From CALRQJ02 sp943370285 (lineage in GTDB: Bacteria; Bacteroidota; Bacteroidia; Chitinophagales; Chitinophagaceae): a DNA stretch of 64,000 nt. The DNA is taken from positions 62,001 to 126,000 of the forward strand of contig CALRQJ020000007.1 of assembly GCA_943370285.1 (NCBI GenBank). The letters run 5' to 3'. The notes under the pieces were generated by a model. That model was not told the origin of the DNA. It saw nothing but the letters and a program-made list of their open reading frames with translations, and searched no databases. This document shows, piece after piece, positions 1-9,362 of the stretch. Position 1 is the first letter of the stretch. Every line of letters starts with the position of its first letter. The position numbers were made by a program, and so were the translations under genes.

Positions 1-1184
1 TTGGTTCTATCCGACAATTGGATGCCAATTTTCAAGCAGATACTTTACAAAATCAAGATGATTTCTTTTCCTCTATCATTAACTCGGGCTTCCACCGTAC
101 GCCATCAGAAATAGAAAATAAAAATACCATTACGCAAACTACCTATGGTGGAAATATAGCTTTTAATGGTAATGGATTGCATTTGGGTGCAAATGTAGTT
201 GCACATCAATTCTCTGATCCATTTATCAGAAATATTCAACCTTATAATCAATACAGCATTCAAGGCGAAAGTTGGCATAATGCAAGTATAGATTATAGTT
301 ATACTTATAAGAATTTGCATGTCTTCGGCGAAGCCGCCATGTCAAAAAACAATGGTAAAGCTTTTTTGAACGGATTATTGGTTAGTGTAGACCAAAGAGT
401 TGATATGTCTTTGGTGTATCGCAATATTTCAAAAGAATATCAAGCATTATACGCAACTGCTTTTACCGAAAATACGTTTCCGACCAACGAAAGTGGTTTG
501 TACACCGGTATTAGCTTAAGACCTGCGGCTGGTATAACGATTAATGCTTACGCAGATGTATTTAGTTTTCCTTGGTTGCGTTTTAGGGTTGATGCCCCAT
601 CTCGAGGTGCAGATTATTTGGTACAAATCAACTATAAACCCAACAAGCAAGTAGAGGTTTACAGTCGCTACAGAAACGAAACCAAAGAAATCAATCTTTC
701 CAGTCAAGAATTACCATTTCGTTCTTTGGTAGGTAGGCCTAGACAAATTTGGCGAACACATATAGTTTACAAACCAAGTAGAACAGTTACTTTAAAAAGT
801 AGGGTAGAAAATTTATGGTTCGACCCAAGGGCAAAAGACCGATCTGAACAAGGCTTTACCGCTTATACCGAATTCGGCTACAAGCCATTTGGTAAAAAAT
901 ATGCTGCTAATGCCCGATTACAATACTTTGAAACCGATGGATACGATAGTAGGGTGTATGCTTATGAGTCTGATGTGTTGTATAGCTTCTCCATTCCGGC
1001 CTTGTCGGGTCAGGGATTGCGGTATTATGCCAACATCAATTATGACATCAGCAAAAAAGTTACCTGCTGGTTTCGTTGGGCACAAACTATTTACAATAAT
1101 CAATCTACTGTTGGTAGCAGTTTAGATGAAATTGACGGAAATCGTCGTACCGAGGTAAAATTGCAAATACAGGTTAATTTTTAA
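1..1184 (+). CDS. Outer-membrane beta-barrel protein, C-terminal part (5' truncated)
   Basis: The frame is open to the left edge, so the start lies upstream; the TTG at 18 is not a convincing start. About 390 residues are visible. They alternate short amphipathic stretches with aromatic residues and end in QVNF, a terminal aromatic as in outer-membrane barrels. Segments such as FPWLRFRVDAPSRG and the ending EIDGNRRTEVKLQ resemble the barrel part of the large Bacteroidota proteins that start with helix-hairpin-helix (ComEA-like) motifs; that assignment is from memory of the family and the N-terminal motifs are outside the window. The substrate or role is unknown. The next gene starts 190 bp downstream with its own promoter. 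Confidence 0.6.
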   Translation, partial: GSIRQLDANFQADTLQNQDDFFSSIINSGFHRTPSEIENKNTITQTTYGGNIAFNGNGLHLGANVVAHQFSDPFIRNIQPYNQYSIQGESWHNASIDYSYTYKNLHVFGEAAMSKNNGKAFLNGLLVSVDQRVDMSLVYRNISKEYQALYATAFTENTFPTNESGLYTGISLRPAAGITINAYADVFSFPWLRFRVDAPSRGADYLVQINYKPNKQVEVYSRYRNETKEINLSSQELPFRSLVGRPRQIWRTHIVYKPSRTVTLKSRVENLWFDPRAKDRSEQGFTAYTEFGYKPFGKKYAANARLQYFETDGYDSRVYAYESDVLYSFSIPALSGQGLRYYANINYDISKKVTCWFRWAQTIYNNQSTVGSSLDEIDGNRRTEVKLQIQVNF

Positions 1185-1309
1185 CAATAAGGCTCAATAA
1201 GTGTAGCCGTTTTTCTCTTTTTTTACTTTTTTCGCTATGCAGCATTCATTTATTGCCGCTTGTCCTCTATATCCTGAGGTTATAAAATTTAACGTCTTGT
1301 TTAATTTTA

Positions 1310-1341
1310 TTTAACATTTCGAGTTAGAGACATTATATTTG
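1310..1341 (+). promoter_or_regulatory. Bacteroidota-type promoter of the susC-like operon
   Basis: TATATTTG at 1334-1341 matches the Bacteroidota -7 consensus TAnnTTTG. TTTA at 1310-1313 lies 20 nt upstream, at the place of the -33 TTTG element. The start codon of the SusC-like gene is 32 nt downstream. Confidence 0.6.
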
Positions 1342-1373
1342 ACAACCAAAACATTTCTAAAACCAAAAGTCAC

Positions 1374-4300
1374 ATGAGAAAAATTGTATCCTTGCTATCC
1401 ATACTGGTGCTAAGCACAGTTATGGTATTTGGACAAAGTCGTGTGGTAACAGGTAAAGTGTCTGATAATAGGGGAGAACCCGTTGCAGGTGCTAGTGTTA
1501 CCATCAAAGGAACTTCTAACGGTGTTTCTGCCGATGCAGACGGAAACTTCCGCATTAATGCCAAATCTGGCGATGTTTTAGTTTTTTCTGCCAATCAGTT
1601 TGGTACAAAAGAAGTTAAACTAGGTAGAGAAGCTTACCTAACCATTTCTTTGATCCGTTCGTCTACTGTAATTGATGAAGTAGTCGTTACTTCATTGGGT
1701 ATTCAGCGTCAACGTAAAGACTTGGGTTACTCTACTGCCCGTGTTACCAATTCAGAATTAACACAAGCTAAACCAGTTAATATTGCTACGGGTTTAACCG
1801 GTAAAGTATCTGGTTTAAACGTAACTACAGTAAACAACGGTGTATTTGCCGATGTAAAAATTAACCTTCGTGGTATTCGTTCATTAACCGGCGATAACAA
1901 CCCTGCATTAATTGTAGATGGTGTGCTTACGCCAATTGGTTATTTGAATTCTTTAAACCCTAATGATATTGCCGATGTAACCATTCTAAAAGGTGCTTCT
2001 GCAACCGGTATTTATGGTCCTGATGCTCGTAACGGTGCTATCATTGTTACTACAAAAAGAGGTACAAGAGATGGTAAGCCTATCATTAATATCAGCCATA
2101 CTACTCAAATTGAAAAAGTAGCGTTTTTACCAGATTTTCAAACTCGTTTTGGAAGTGGTTCTAGCGTAGATGCTTTTGGTAACGGCTTATATACTGCTTA
2201 TGAGAACCAGCAATATGGTCCTGAATTTGACGGATCTTTAGTTGATTTGGGTACTGAGTTAGAAGATGGTAGCATACAGCGTGTACCATATATTGCTCGT
2301 CCTGATGAAAAGAAGAATTTTTGGAATACCGGTGTTACTTCTCAAAATGACATCAGCTTCCAAGCTAAAGATTTCTTCATGAGTGTACAGGATGTTAAGA
2401 TTGATGGTGTAATGCCAAAAGATGAAAACAGAAGAACTTCTATTCGTTTTGCTTCATCTAAAGAGTATAACAAATTCAAAGCATCTTACAACGTTCAATA
2501 TACACAAGGCAATTACAATATTGCTAACCAAGGTGCTAATGAGTGGGGACCCATTCAGTGGTTAGTTTTCAACACACCAATGCATGTGCCTTTAACGCAA
2601 TACAAAGATTGGAGAAACAATAAATATGCTTCTTTCGATGGTTATTTTAACGAGTACTATCCTAATCCATATTTTGTAATTGACAACTACCGCTCTCTAG
2701 GTAAAACACAAGATGTGTTAAGTAACATTGAGTTGAACTTAAAGCCTACTAAAAACTTGGCCTTAACTTACCGTGCTGCTTATACTTTAGGTTTTGGTCA
2801 ATTTAAGAATACTTCAGGAGCTATTAAAGTATCTGATTATACAAAAGGTCATAGAGACAATACTTTGTACAAAGACAGAAATGCTGCTGTAGCTGATGGC
2901 GAAAATATCAGCACAAGATTGACTTCTGAGTTCTTTGCTACTTGGAACAAGTCAATGGGTGATTTTAAATTAGATGTTTTAGTAGGTCATTACTACCGTC
3001 AAAGCGATGCGAAGAGTGTATCGGTAAGTGGTAATAACTTGGTTGTTCCTACATTATTTAACGTAGGTAACAGAACAGGCGAACCAGGTGTTGGAGAAAG
3101 CAATACTCGTCAGCGTTTGATTGGTGCATTTAGCCGAGTTGGTTTAAGCTACAAGGGCTGGGCTAACTTGGAATTAACCGGCCGTAACGATTGGACTTCA
3201 GTTCTTGCTCCGGGTAATAATTCCTATTTCTACCCAGGTGCTAACTTATCAGTGGTATTATCTGATGCTATTGAAGGTATCAAAAACAGCAACACTGTTT
3301 CTTACTTAAAATTGCGTGCCGGTATGAACAAAACAGGTTCTGTACCTGTAGGTCCATACAGTTTACAATCAACTTTTACACAGGCCAATGGTTTCCCTTA
3401 TGGTTCATTGCCTGGTTTTACGGCTAACAACACTTCTTTAAATCCGTTGTTAACACCTGAGTTTATCAACAACACAGAAGTAGGTTTTGAGATTTCATTC
3501 TTCAAAAACAGAGTAAATCTTGAAGTAGCTGCTTATACACAGGACAATACTGATCAGGTGATTTCTATTCAAACTTCATCTGCTACCGGTTATACAAGTT
3601 CTTTGGTAAATGCGGCTTCTTTCACTAACCGTGGTATTGAGGTTGATTTAAAAATCACTCCATTGGTTAAGTTTAGAAAAGGAAATATTGAGTTAAGAAC
3701 CAACTTCACTTACAACGATAGCAAAATCAAAAGTATTTATGCCGGTTTAGATGAGTTGGCTATCGGTGGTTTTGCTAATGCTTCTAACTTTGCAATTGTA
3801 GGTAATCCTGCGTTTGTTTTCAAAGCAACAGATTACTTAAGAGATCCAGAGGGTCGTGTAATTGTAAATGCACAAACAGGTTATCCTTCTCAAGACCCAA
3901 CTTTAAAAACATTCGGTCGTACTATGCCTTTATACATTTGGGGTTTAACACCAACTGTAAACTGGAATGGTTTAAGTCTTTCTATCGTTGCTGATTACCG
4001 TGGTGGTCACTATGCTTACCATGGAATTGGACCAGATATGGACTTTACCGGTATTTCTGCACGTAGTGCTAGAAACAACCGTCAACGTTTTGTATTCCCT
4101 AATTCTTCTTATTGGGATGGTGCTAAGTATGTGCCTAATAACAGCATTACCGTTGCTAATGGTGGTTATGATTTCTACTCACAAAATGCTCCTAACAGAA
4201 GCGTTGCTACCAACTATTTGACTAGCGCTGCCTCTTGGAGAATTCGTGAAATCAGCATTACTTATGAAATTCCAAACAAATTGTTAGGTCGTCAAACATT

Positions 4301-4478
4301 AATTAAGAAAGCTACAGTTAGTGCCATTGGTCGTAACTTGTTTATCTGGTTGCCAAAGTCTAACGAGTACACCGATCCTGACTTTAACTTTAGCACAGGA
4401 AATAGCAGTGGTGTAAACAGTAGTTCTATCACTCCACCAACAAGAATTTTTGGTGGTACTATTAACTTGACTTTCTAA
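1374..4478 (+). CDS. SusC/RagA-family TonB-linked outer-membrane transporter
   Basis: A 1034-residue TonB-dependent transporter that would import a ligand handed over by the SusD-like lipoprotein encoded next. In order: signal peptide (about 1-21, ending VFGQ), a carboxypeptidase-D-like regulatory domain (about 25-95, VTGKVSDNRGEPVAGASV), a TonB-box-like DEVVVTSLG near 103-111, the plug domain (about 115-225, with NIATGLTGKVSGL and the LRGIRSL signature), then the 22-strand barrel to a terminal aromatic residue (NLTF). Length is usual for SusC proteins. The start ATG at 1374 follows a good promoter and gives a clean signal peptide. The ligand cannot be read from sequence, and no glycosidase, peptidase or sigma/anti-sigma pair is encoded beside it. 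Confidence 0.95.
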   Translation: MRKIVSLLSILVLSTVMVFGQSRVVTGKVSDNRGEPVAGASVTIKGTSNGVSADADGNFRINAKSGDVLVFSANQFGTKEVKLGREAYLTISLIRSSTVIDEVVVTSLGIQRQRKDLGYSTARVTNSELTQAKPVNIATGLTGKVSGLNVTTVNNGVFADVKINLRGIRSLTGDNNPALIVDGVLTPIGYLNSLNPNDIADVTILKGASATGIYGPDARNGAIIVTTKRGTRDGKPIINISHTTQIEKVAFLPDFQTRFGSGSSVDAFGNGLYTAYENQQYGPEFDGSLVDLGTELEDGSIQRVPYIARPDEKKNFWNTGVTSQNDISFQAKDFFMSVQDVKIDGVMPKDENRRTSIRFASSKEYNKFKASYNVQYTQGNYNIANQGANEWGPIQWLVFNTPMHVPLTQYKDWRNNKYASFDGYFNEYYPNPYFVIDNYRSLGKTQDVLSNIELNLKPTKNLALTYRAAYTLGFGQFKNTSGAIKVSDYTKGHRDNTLYKDRNAAVADGENISTRLTSEFFATWNKSMGDFKLDVLVGHYYRQSDAKSVSVSGNNLVVPTLFNVGNRTGEPGVGESNTRQRLIGAFSRVGLSYKGWANLELTGRNDWTSVLAPGNNSYFYPGANLSVVLSDAIEGIKNSNTVSYLKLRAGMNKTGSVPVGPYSLQSTFTQANGFPYGSLPGFTANNTSLNPLLTPEFINNTEVGFEISFFKNRVNLEVAAYTQDNTDQVISIQTSSATGYTSSLVNAASFTNRGIEVDLKITPLVKFRKGNIELRTNFTYNDSKIKSIYAGLDELAIGGFANASNFAIVGNPAFVFKATDYLRDPEGRVIVNAQTGYPSQDPTLKTFGRTMPLYIWGLTPTVNWNGLSLSIVADYRGGHYAYHGIGPDMDFTGISARSARNNRQRFVFPNSSYWDGAKYVPNNSITVANGGYDFYSQNAPNRSVATNYLTSAASWRIREISITYEIPNKLLGRQTLIKKATVSAIGRNLFIWLPKSNEYTDPDFNFSTGNSSGVNSSSITPPTRIFGGTINLTF

Positions 4479-4506
4479 TAACTTGTTGACACAAAAAAAT
4501 ATAACA

Positions 4507-6033
4507 ATGAAAAAATCAATCATCATACTCTCTGCATTAGCTGTACTTGCGGGTACAGGATGTAAGAAAGGGTTCCTTACCGATATCAATACGAACCCTA
4601 ACTCAGCCACAGAGGGCAACATGGATGCAAGTTTGCTGTTACCAAACGCACTACATGTATCTGCAGCCAGAATGGGTACGGGTTATGGATTTTTAGGTAA
4701 CTGGATGGGCTATTGGGCTCCATCTGGTACTTATGCTCCAAACACAGAAGAATCAACCTACAACATTACTACCAACTTTCAGGGTGGTCAGTGGAGTGGT
4801 TGGTACGATAACCTGAACGATTTTCATGCTATGGAAGCTAAGGCAACTGCAGCTGGTCAGGATTTCTACAAAGGCATAGCTATGATCATGAAAGCCAATG
4901 GCTTCATGCACTTGGTAGATATGTACAATAATGTACCTTACTCTAAGGCTTTTGACTTAGGTAATAACATTACTCCTGCTTATGATAAAGGATCTGATAT
5001 TTACAACGACCTTTTAGTTAAATTGGATCAGGCGACTACTTTGATTAAAAATGCTGACGCTTCTAAAAGTGTTAACATCGCTAACGCCGATATCTTGTTT
5101 AAAGGTGATAAGTTGAAGTGGAGAAAATTTGCCAATACATTACGTTTGAAATTGTTGATTCACCAATCACAAGTTCCTGGTTTTAATGCTGCTGCAGAAA
5201 TTGCAAAAATCAATGTAGATGGTGCCGGCTATTTGGGAACTGGCGAAAGTGCATCCGTTAATCCTGGTTATTTAAACGATAATGGTCGCCAAAATCCTTA
5301 TTGGGCTGCTTTTGGATTCTTAGTTAATGGTACTTCTGCTAATGATTTTTACAGAGCGAATAACTATGTGCTGAATATTTACAAAAATGCTAATGGAGAT
5401 TCTCGTTTTCAATTCTTTTTTGCACCGGCAACCAATCCAAGTTCACCTGCTAATCCGTACATCGGTGTAACCTATGGTAACCCTCCGGATGTTACTTTCA
5501 ATTCAGTTAGAACATCTAACATGGGGCCTGGTGTATTGAAGAGTGTTAGCCAAGGTCAGTGGGTATTAACTTCTGTAGAAAGTATGTTCTTACAAGCCGA
5601 AGCTATTGCCCGTGGTTGGATACCCGGTAATGCACAAACTGCTTATGAAGCTGCTGTTGCAGAAAGCTTTATTTGGTTAGGTGTACCGGGTGGTGCAACA
5701 ACTGCTGCTGCTTATTACAACAACGCTGGTAATACAATTGCCACATGGTCAACTGTAGCTACCGGAACAACCGATGCCAAAGTGAAGTTTATTGTTTTCC
5801 AAAAATACTTAGCACTATGTGGTATCAACCATATGGAAGCTTGGACAGACTGGAGAAGATTAGGCATACCTGCTAACACTGCTGCATTCATCTCAGTAAA
5901 TCCGGCAAAGATTTCAAACACATTACCTGTACGTTTGTTATATCCTCAAGCAGAATATAACTACAATGCTGGTAACGTAGCAGCCGAAGGCAGCATCAAT
6001 CAATTTAACTCAGCTATTTTCTGGGATAAATAA
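4507..6033 (+). CDS. SusD/RagB-family nutrient-binding lipoprotein
   Basis: Surface lipoprotein that pairs with the preceding SusC-like channel as the lid and ligand-binding subunit. I chose ATG 4507 because it gives a proper lipoprotein signal (MKKSIIILSALAVLAGTGC, lipid cysteine at residue 19); a TTG 24 nt upstream would add eight residues before it. The 508-residue protein opens with FLTDINTNPNSAT and has the TPR-like helical core of the SusD_2-type subgroup (AIMIKANGFMHLVDMYN-like region near 130-155; VESMFLQAEAIARG near 355-370). It starts 28 nt after the susC stop, so the two are co-transcribed. The ligand is unknown. Confidence 0.92.
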   Translation: MKKSIIILSALAVLAGTGCKKGFLTDINTNPNSATEGNMDASLLLPNALHVSAARMGTGYGFLGNWMGYWAPSGTYAPNTEESTYNITTNFQGGQWSGWYDNLNDFHAMEAKATAAGQDFYKGIAMIMKANGFMHLVDMYNNVPYSKAFDLGNNITPAYDKGSDIYNDLLVKLDQATTLIKNADASKSVNIANADILFKGDKLKWRKFANTLRLKLLIHQSQVPGFNAAAEIAKINVDGAGYLGTGESASVNPGYLNDNGRQNPYWAAFGFLVNGTSANDFYRANNYVLNIYKNANGDSRFQFFFAPATNPSSPANPYIGVTYGNPPDVTFNSVRTSNMGPGVLKSVSQGQWVLTSVESMFLQAEAIARGWIPGNAQTAYEAAVAESFIWLGVPGGATTAAAYYNNAGNTIATWSTVATGTTDAKVKFIVFQKYLALCGINHMEAWTDWRRLGIPANTAAFISVNPAKISNTLPVRLLYPQAEYNYNAGNVAAEGSINQFNSAIFWDK

Positions 6034-6064
6034 CCTTAACTTTAAATTGTAAAAAAGTAGAAAT

Positions 6065-7015
6065 ATGAAAAAATCATTCTTCAAAATACTAAGTGTTGCT
6101 GCTGTGGCCGTTACGCTTACCTCTTGCTTGAAAGACAAGAAAGTAGAGGATAAAGTGTATGGTACCAATGGCATTGAGGAAATCAAAATTGTTGAGATTC
6201 CCGGTCCATTGAATGACGCTACCGTTATCAATTTAGAATTTGCAACAGTGGATACCACTTTTGCCCTTGTTACACTTAACTTGGCAACCGATCAAGTTGC
6301 TTCTGAAGATGTAGTAGTAAACTTGACACAAGTGCCTAGTTTAGTGGCAGATTACAATAATGTTCATGGTACTACTTATACGGCTATGCCAACAAGTTTG
6401 TACTCTTTAGATCCATTAAAAGTAACTATTAAAAAAGGTAGCCGCTTTGGATATTTAAAAGTAAAAGGTAAACCATCTGATTTTGCCACCGGTACTTATG
6501 CATGGGGCTTCTCTATTGCTAATATAGAAACCGGCGGTTATACCATTAGTGGTAATTTTAGAAATACTGTGGTTATTGTAGGTGTAAAAAACAAATACGA
6601 TGCCGTGTATTCACTTAAAGGAAAGAATGTAGGTTGGACTGCTTATGGCATTTCTGATGCTGCTTATACTTGGCCTGGTGATGTATTTTTAATTACATCG
6701 GGTGTAAACAGTGTTGATTTGTTTGATGATTGGGGCTTTGGTACCTATATCCAACCTGCTATCACACCAACTGCATACACTGGTTTTGGTCAAACCAAGC
6801 CTAGATTTATTTTCAATACAACAACCAATGCTATGACCAATTGCATCAATGGTCAAGCTACTACTAACGGTCGTACGTTTGAAATGAATCCAGCTTTTAC
6901 TACAAGCAGATATGATGCAACTGCAAAAGTTGTTTACGCAGCTGTGTTGTTAAAACAACCTGGTCGCCCAGATTTACAAGTGTTCGATACCCTTACTTAT
7001 GTAAGACCAAGATAA
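6065..7015 (+). CDS. DUF1735-type surface lipoprotein of the Sus-like operon
   Basis: A 316-residue lipoprotein (MKKSFFKILSVAAVAVTLTSC, lipid cysteine at 21). Residues about 55-160 look like the DUF1735 / BT_3987-N fold: a run of beta strands with LVADYNNVHGTTYTAMP and KKGSRFGYLKV. The C-terminal half (about 175-316) is a separate beta-rich domain with GKNVGWTAYGISDAAY. Genes of this kind commonly follow susCD and probably encode accessory surface glycan- or ligand-binding proteins; no catalytic motif is visible. It begins 31 nt after the SusD stop and is the last gene before a terminator. Confidence 0.8.
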   Translation: MKKSFFKILSVAAVAVTLTSCLKDKKVEDKVYGTNGIEEIKIVEIPGPLNDATVINLEFATVDTTFALVTLNLATDQVASEDVVVNLTQVPSLVADYNNVHGTTYTAMPTSLYSLDPLKVTIKKGSRFGYLKVKGKPSDFATGTYAWGFSIANIETGGYTISGNFRNTVVIVGVKNKYDAVYSLKGKNVGWTAYGISDAAYTWPGDVFLITSGVNSVDLFDDWGFGTYIQPAITPTAYTGFGQTKPRFIFNTTTNAMTNCINGQATTNGRTFEMNPAFTTSRYDATAKVVYAAVLLKQPGRPDLQVFDTLTYVRPR

Positions 7016-7040
7016 TTTCAGCTTTGCTGATACAAGTTTT

Positions 7041-7070
7041 CAAAGCCGGTTCCTTGGAGCCGGCTTTGTG
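7041..7070 (+). terminator. Terminator after the Sus-like operon
   Basis: Inverted repeat CAAAGCCGG ... CCGGCTTTG around a short loop (7041-7068), 25 nt after the last stop codon. The T-tract is poor (tgcttt), so it may need help from a factor. Confidence 0.65.
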
Positions 7071-7117
7071 CTTTCAGTAAAATCTGGGCTTTAGCCCAAA
7101 ACCAACATCTTTTGAAA

Positions 7118-7125
7118 TACATTTG
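7118..7125 (+). promoter_or_regulatory. -7 box upstream of the DUF3467 gene
   Basis: TACATTTG matches TAnnTTTG and lies 14 nt before the start codon at 7140. A TGGGCT-tt-AGCCCA palindrome sits just upstream at 7084-7098. Confidence 0.5.
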
Positions 7126-7139
7126 CCAAAAATACTATC

Positions 7140-7448
7140 ATGGATCAGCAACCGAATAACCAGATCAATATTGAAATCAGTGAAGAAGTAGCAGAAGGCA
7201 GTTATGCCAATCTTGCCATTATTACCCATAGCCATGCCGAATTTGTAATCGACTTTGTCAATGTAATGCCCGGTACACCTAAAAGCAAGGTGAAGAGCCG
7301 CATCATCTTCACCCCAATGCATGCCAAACGTTTTTTGAGAGCATTAGAAGATAACTTAAACCGATACGAAGCCGCTAACGGAATGGTGCAAGACTTAGAA
7401 CAAGTGGAGATTCCATTGCATTTTGGCGGCCCGACCGGACAAGCCTAA
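7140..7448 (+). CDS. DUF3467 family protein
   Basis: A 102-residue soluble protein with no signal peptide. It matches the DUF3467 pattern: EEVAEGSYANLAIITHS near 15-31, FVIDFVNVMPG near 37-47, and RIIFTPMHAKRFLRALEDN near 56-74. The family is widespread and short, and its function is not established; proteins of this size with an F-V-x-D-F strand and a basic helix are predicted to be small globular proteins. It sits 80 bp upstream of grpE with no terminator between, so it may be co-transcribed with the chaperone genes. Confidence 0.85.
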   Translation: MDQQPNNQINIEISEEVAEGSYANLAIITHSHAEFVIDFVNVMPGTPKSKVKSRIIFTPMHAKRFLRALEDNLNRYEAANGMVQDLEQVEIPLHFGGPTGQA

Positions 7449-7528
7449 GGCAACAAACGGCTGTCATTTTTTCCTTTTTTTTCAGCTTGGCAACAATTTT
7501 GACAGATTGCCAGCACTAATCATTTATT

Positions 7529-8113
7529 ATGGAAGAGAACAACGTACAAGCAGAAACAGAAGCTACAACAATAGAATCAACAGACAATACCGCAGGCATG
7601 GGTATGAATACTGACGAAAATGCAGCAGGAACAACGTATTTAAACGAACCGGTAGCAGAAGAAAGTGAGATGGAAAAGCTGAAAGCTGAATTAGCCGAAC
7701 AAAAAGATAAATACATCCGCTTATTTGCCGAGTTCGATAACTTCAAGCGTAGAACAGCGAAAGAACGTATTGATTTGATGCAAACCGCCGGTAAAGATGT
7801 AATTGTTTCGTTGTTGGATGTGTTAGACGATTGTGACCGTGCTGAAAAGCAAATGCAACAAACCGAAGAGGTAACATTGGTTAAAGAAGGCATTGCGTTG
7901 GTTTTTCATAAACTGAGAACTAATCTACAATCAAAAGGCCTAAAAGTAATGGAAAGTGTTGCGGCTGAATTTGATGCCGATAAACATGAAGCCATTACCG
8001 AAATTCCGGCACCTACACCCGACTTACAAGGTAAAGTAGTAGACGAAGTACAAAAAGGATACTATCTAAACGATAAAATTATTCGCTTTGCTAAAGTGGT
8101 GGTGGGTAAATAA
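7529..8113 (+). CDS. grpE: Nucleotide exchange factor GrpE
   Basis: Cytoplasmic exchange factor that releases ADP from DnaK and so drives the chaperone cycle with DnaJ. The protein has 194 residues. Residues 1-45 are acidic and disordered. A long helix (about 46-110) carries YIRLFAEFDNFKRRTAKERID, split here as the dimerising coiled coil and the family signature. The C-terminal beta domain ends with VVDEVQKGYYLNDKIIRFAKVVVG, the typical GrpE ending. dnaJ follows 32 nt downstream, the usual pairing. dnaK is not in this window. Confidence 0.95.
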   Translation: MEENNVQAETEATTIESTDNTAGMGMNTDENAAGTTYLNEPVAEESEMEKLKAELAEQKDKYIRLFAEFDNFKRRTAKERIDLMQTAGKDVIVSLLDVLDDCDRAEKQMQQTEEVTLVKEGIALVFHKLRTNLQSKGLKVMESVAAEFDADKHEAITEIPAPTPDLQGKVVDEVQKGYYLNDKIIRFAKVVVGK

Positions 8114-8145
8114 TTAGCATCTGTTGTAGGTTTATAAAGCATGTT

Positions 8146-9312
8146 ATGAGTAAAAGAGATTATTACGAAATATTAGGGGTTAGTAAATCTTCATCTGCTG
8201 ATGAAATTAAAAAGGCATACCGTAAAGTTGCCATGCAGTTTCACCCAGACCGCAATCCGGGAGATAAAGCAGCAGAAGAAAAATTTAAAGAAGCCGCTGA
8301 AGCCTACGAAGTATTAAGCGATACCGATAAAAAAGCCAAATACGATCGTTTTGGTCATCAGGCTTTTGCACCCGGCAGTGGCGGATTTGGTGGTGGTCAT
8401 GCCACCAATATGGAAGATATCTTCAGCCAATTTGGCGACATTTTTGGCGATGATATGTTTGGTGGATTTTTTGGCGGTGGTAATCGTGGCGGACAAAGCC
8501 GCAGCAGAGCTAACCGTGGTCAGCGAGGTAGTAATTTAAGAATCAAAATCAAACTCAGCTTCGAGGAAATCGCCAAAGGCGTAACCAAGAATGTAAAAGT
8601 TAAAAAATATGTGTCTTGTACCACTTGTGATGGCAGTGGTGCAAAAGACAAAAACAGTATTCAAACTTGTAATACCTGTAATGGTAGCGGACAAGTAAGA
8701 AGAGTGACCAACACTTTCTTGGGTCAAATGCAAACCGTAACTACTTGCCCAACTTGTAATGGCGAAGGCAATACAGTAACCGCAAAATGTGGTGCTTGTA
8801 AAGGCGAGGGTAGGGTGTATGGCGAAGAAACCATTAGCATAGATATTCCGGCCGGTGTACAAGAAGGCATGCAATTAAGCATGAGTGGTAAAGGTAATGC
8901 CGGCGAAAGAGGTGGTTCTAATGGCGACTTAATCATTCAAATTGAAGAAGAACAACATAAAGAATTGCAGCGAGATGGCTTAAATGTAGCTTTCGATTTG
9001 CATATTTCTTTCCCCGATGCGGCATTTGGTACATCAGTAGAAGTACCAACCATTGATGGTAGAGCCAAGATTAAAATTCCCGCAGGTACGCAAAGCGGTA
9101 AAATCTTCCGCCTAAAAGGCAAAGGCTTTCCCGAAGTACAAGGTTACCAACGTGGCGATCAATTGATTTATGTAAACGTTTGGACACCCCAACACCTAAA
9201 CAGCGAAGAAAAAGCCATGTTAGAAAAGTTGCAACAGTCAGAAAACTTTGTACCAAAGCCCGACAAATCGGATAAAAGCTTTTTTGATAGGGTAAGAGAG
9301 GCGTTTAATTAA
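8146..9312 (+). CDS. dnaJ: Chaperone DnaJ
   Basis: Co-chaperone that delivers unfolded clients to DnaK and stimulates its ATPase. The 388 residues show the full type I layout: J domain (about 4-70) with the HPD motif in FHPDRNPG, a Gly/Phe-rich linker (about 75-135), the zinc domain with four CxxCxGxG repeats (CTTCDGSG, CNTCNGSG, CPTCNGEG, CGACKGEG; about 160-235), and two beta-sandwich client-binding domains to the end. It is the second gene of the grpE-dnaJ pair and is followed by a hairpin terminator. Confidence 0.97.
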   Translation: MSKRDYYEILGVSKSSSADEIKKAYRKVAMQFHPDRNPGDKAAEEKFKEAAEAYEVLSDTDKKAKYDRFGHQAFAPGSGGFGGGHATNMEDIFSQFGDIFGDDMFGGFFGGGNRGGQSRSRANRGQRGSNLRIKIKLSFEEIAKGVTKNVKVKKYVSCTTCDGSGAKDKNSIQTCNTCNGSGQVRRVTNTFLGQMQTVTTCPTCNGEGNTVTAKCGACKGEGRVYGEETISIDIPAGVQEGMQLSMSGKGNAGERGGSNGDLIIQIEEEQHKELQRDGLNVAFDLHISFPDAAFGTSVEVPTIDGRAKIKIPAGTQSGKIFRLKGKGFPEVQGYQRGDQLIYVNVWTPQHLNSEEKAMLEKLQQSENFVPKPDKSDKSFFDRVREAFN

Positions 9313-9333
9313 ACATTAGACAAAAACATTCCA

Positions 9334-9362
9334 AAGCAGTTTCCTAAGAGACTGCTTTTTTA
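9334..9362 (+). terminator. Terminator of grpE-dnaJ
   Basis: AAGCAGT (9334-9340) and ACTGCTT (9351-9357) form a stem, followed by a run of T. It lies 22 nt after the dnaJ stop. Confidence 0.75.

Noticed and set aside
1374..7015. Starch utilisation system formed by the SusCD operon and the amylase
   Set aside because: The amylase is more than 50 kb away, there is no shared regulatory element, and the SusD-like protein is of a different subgroup from SusD of starch systems.
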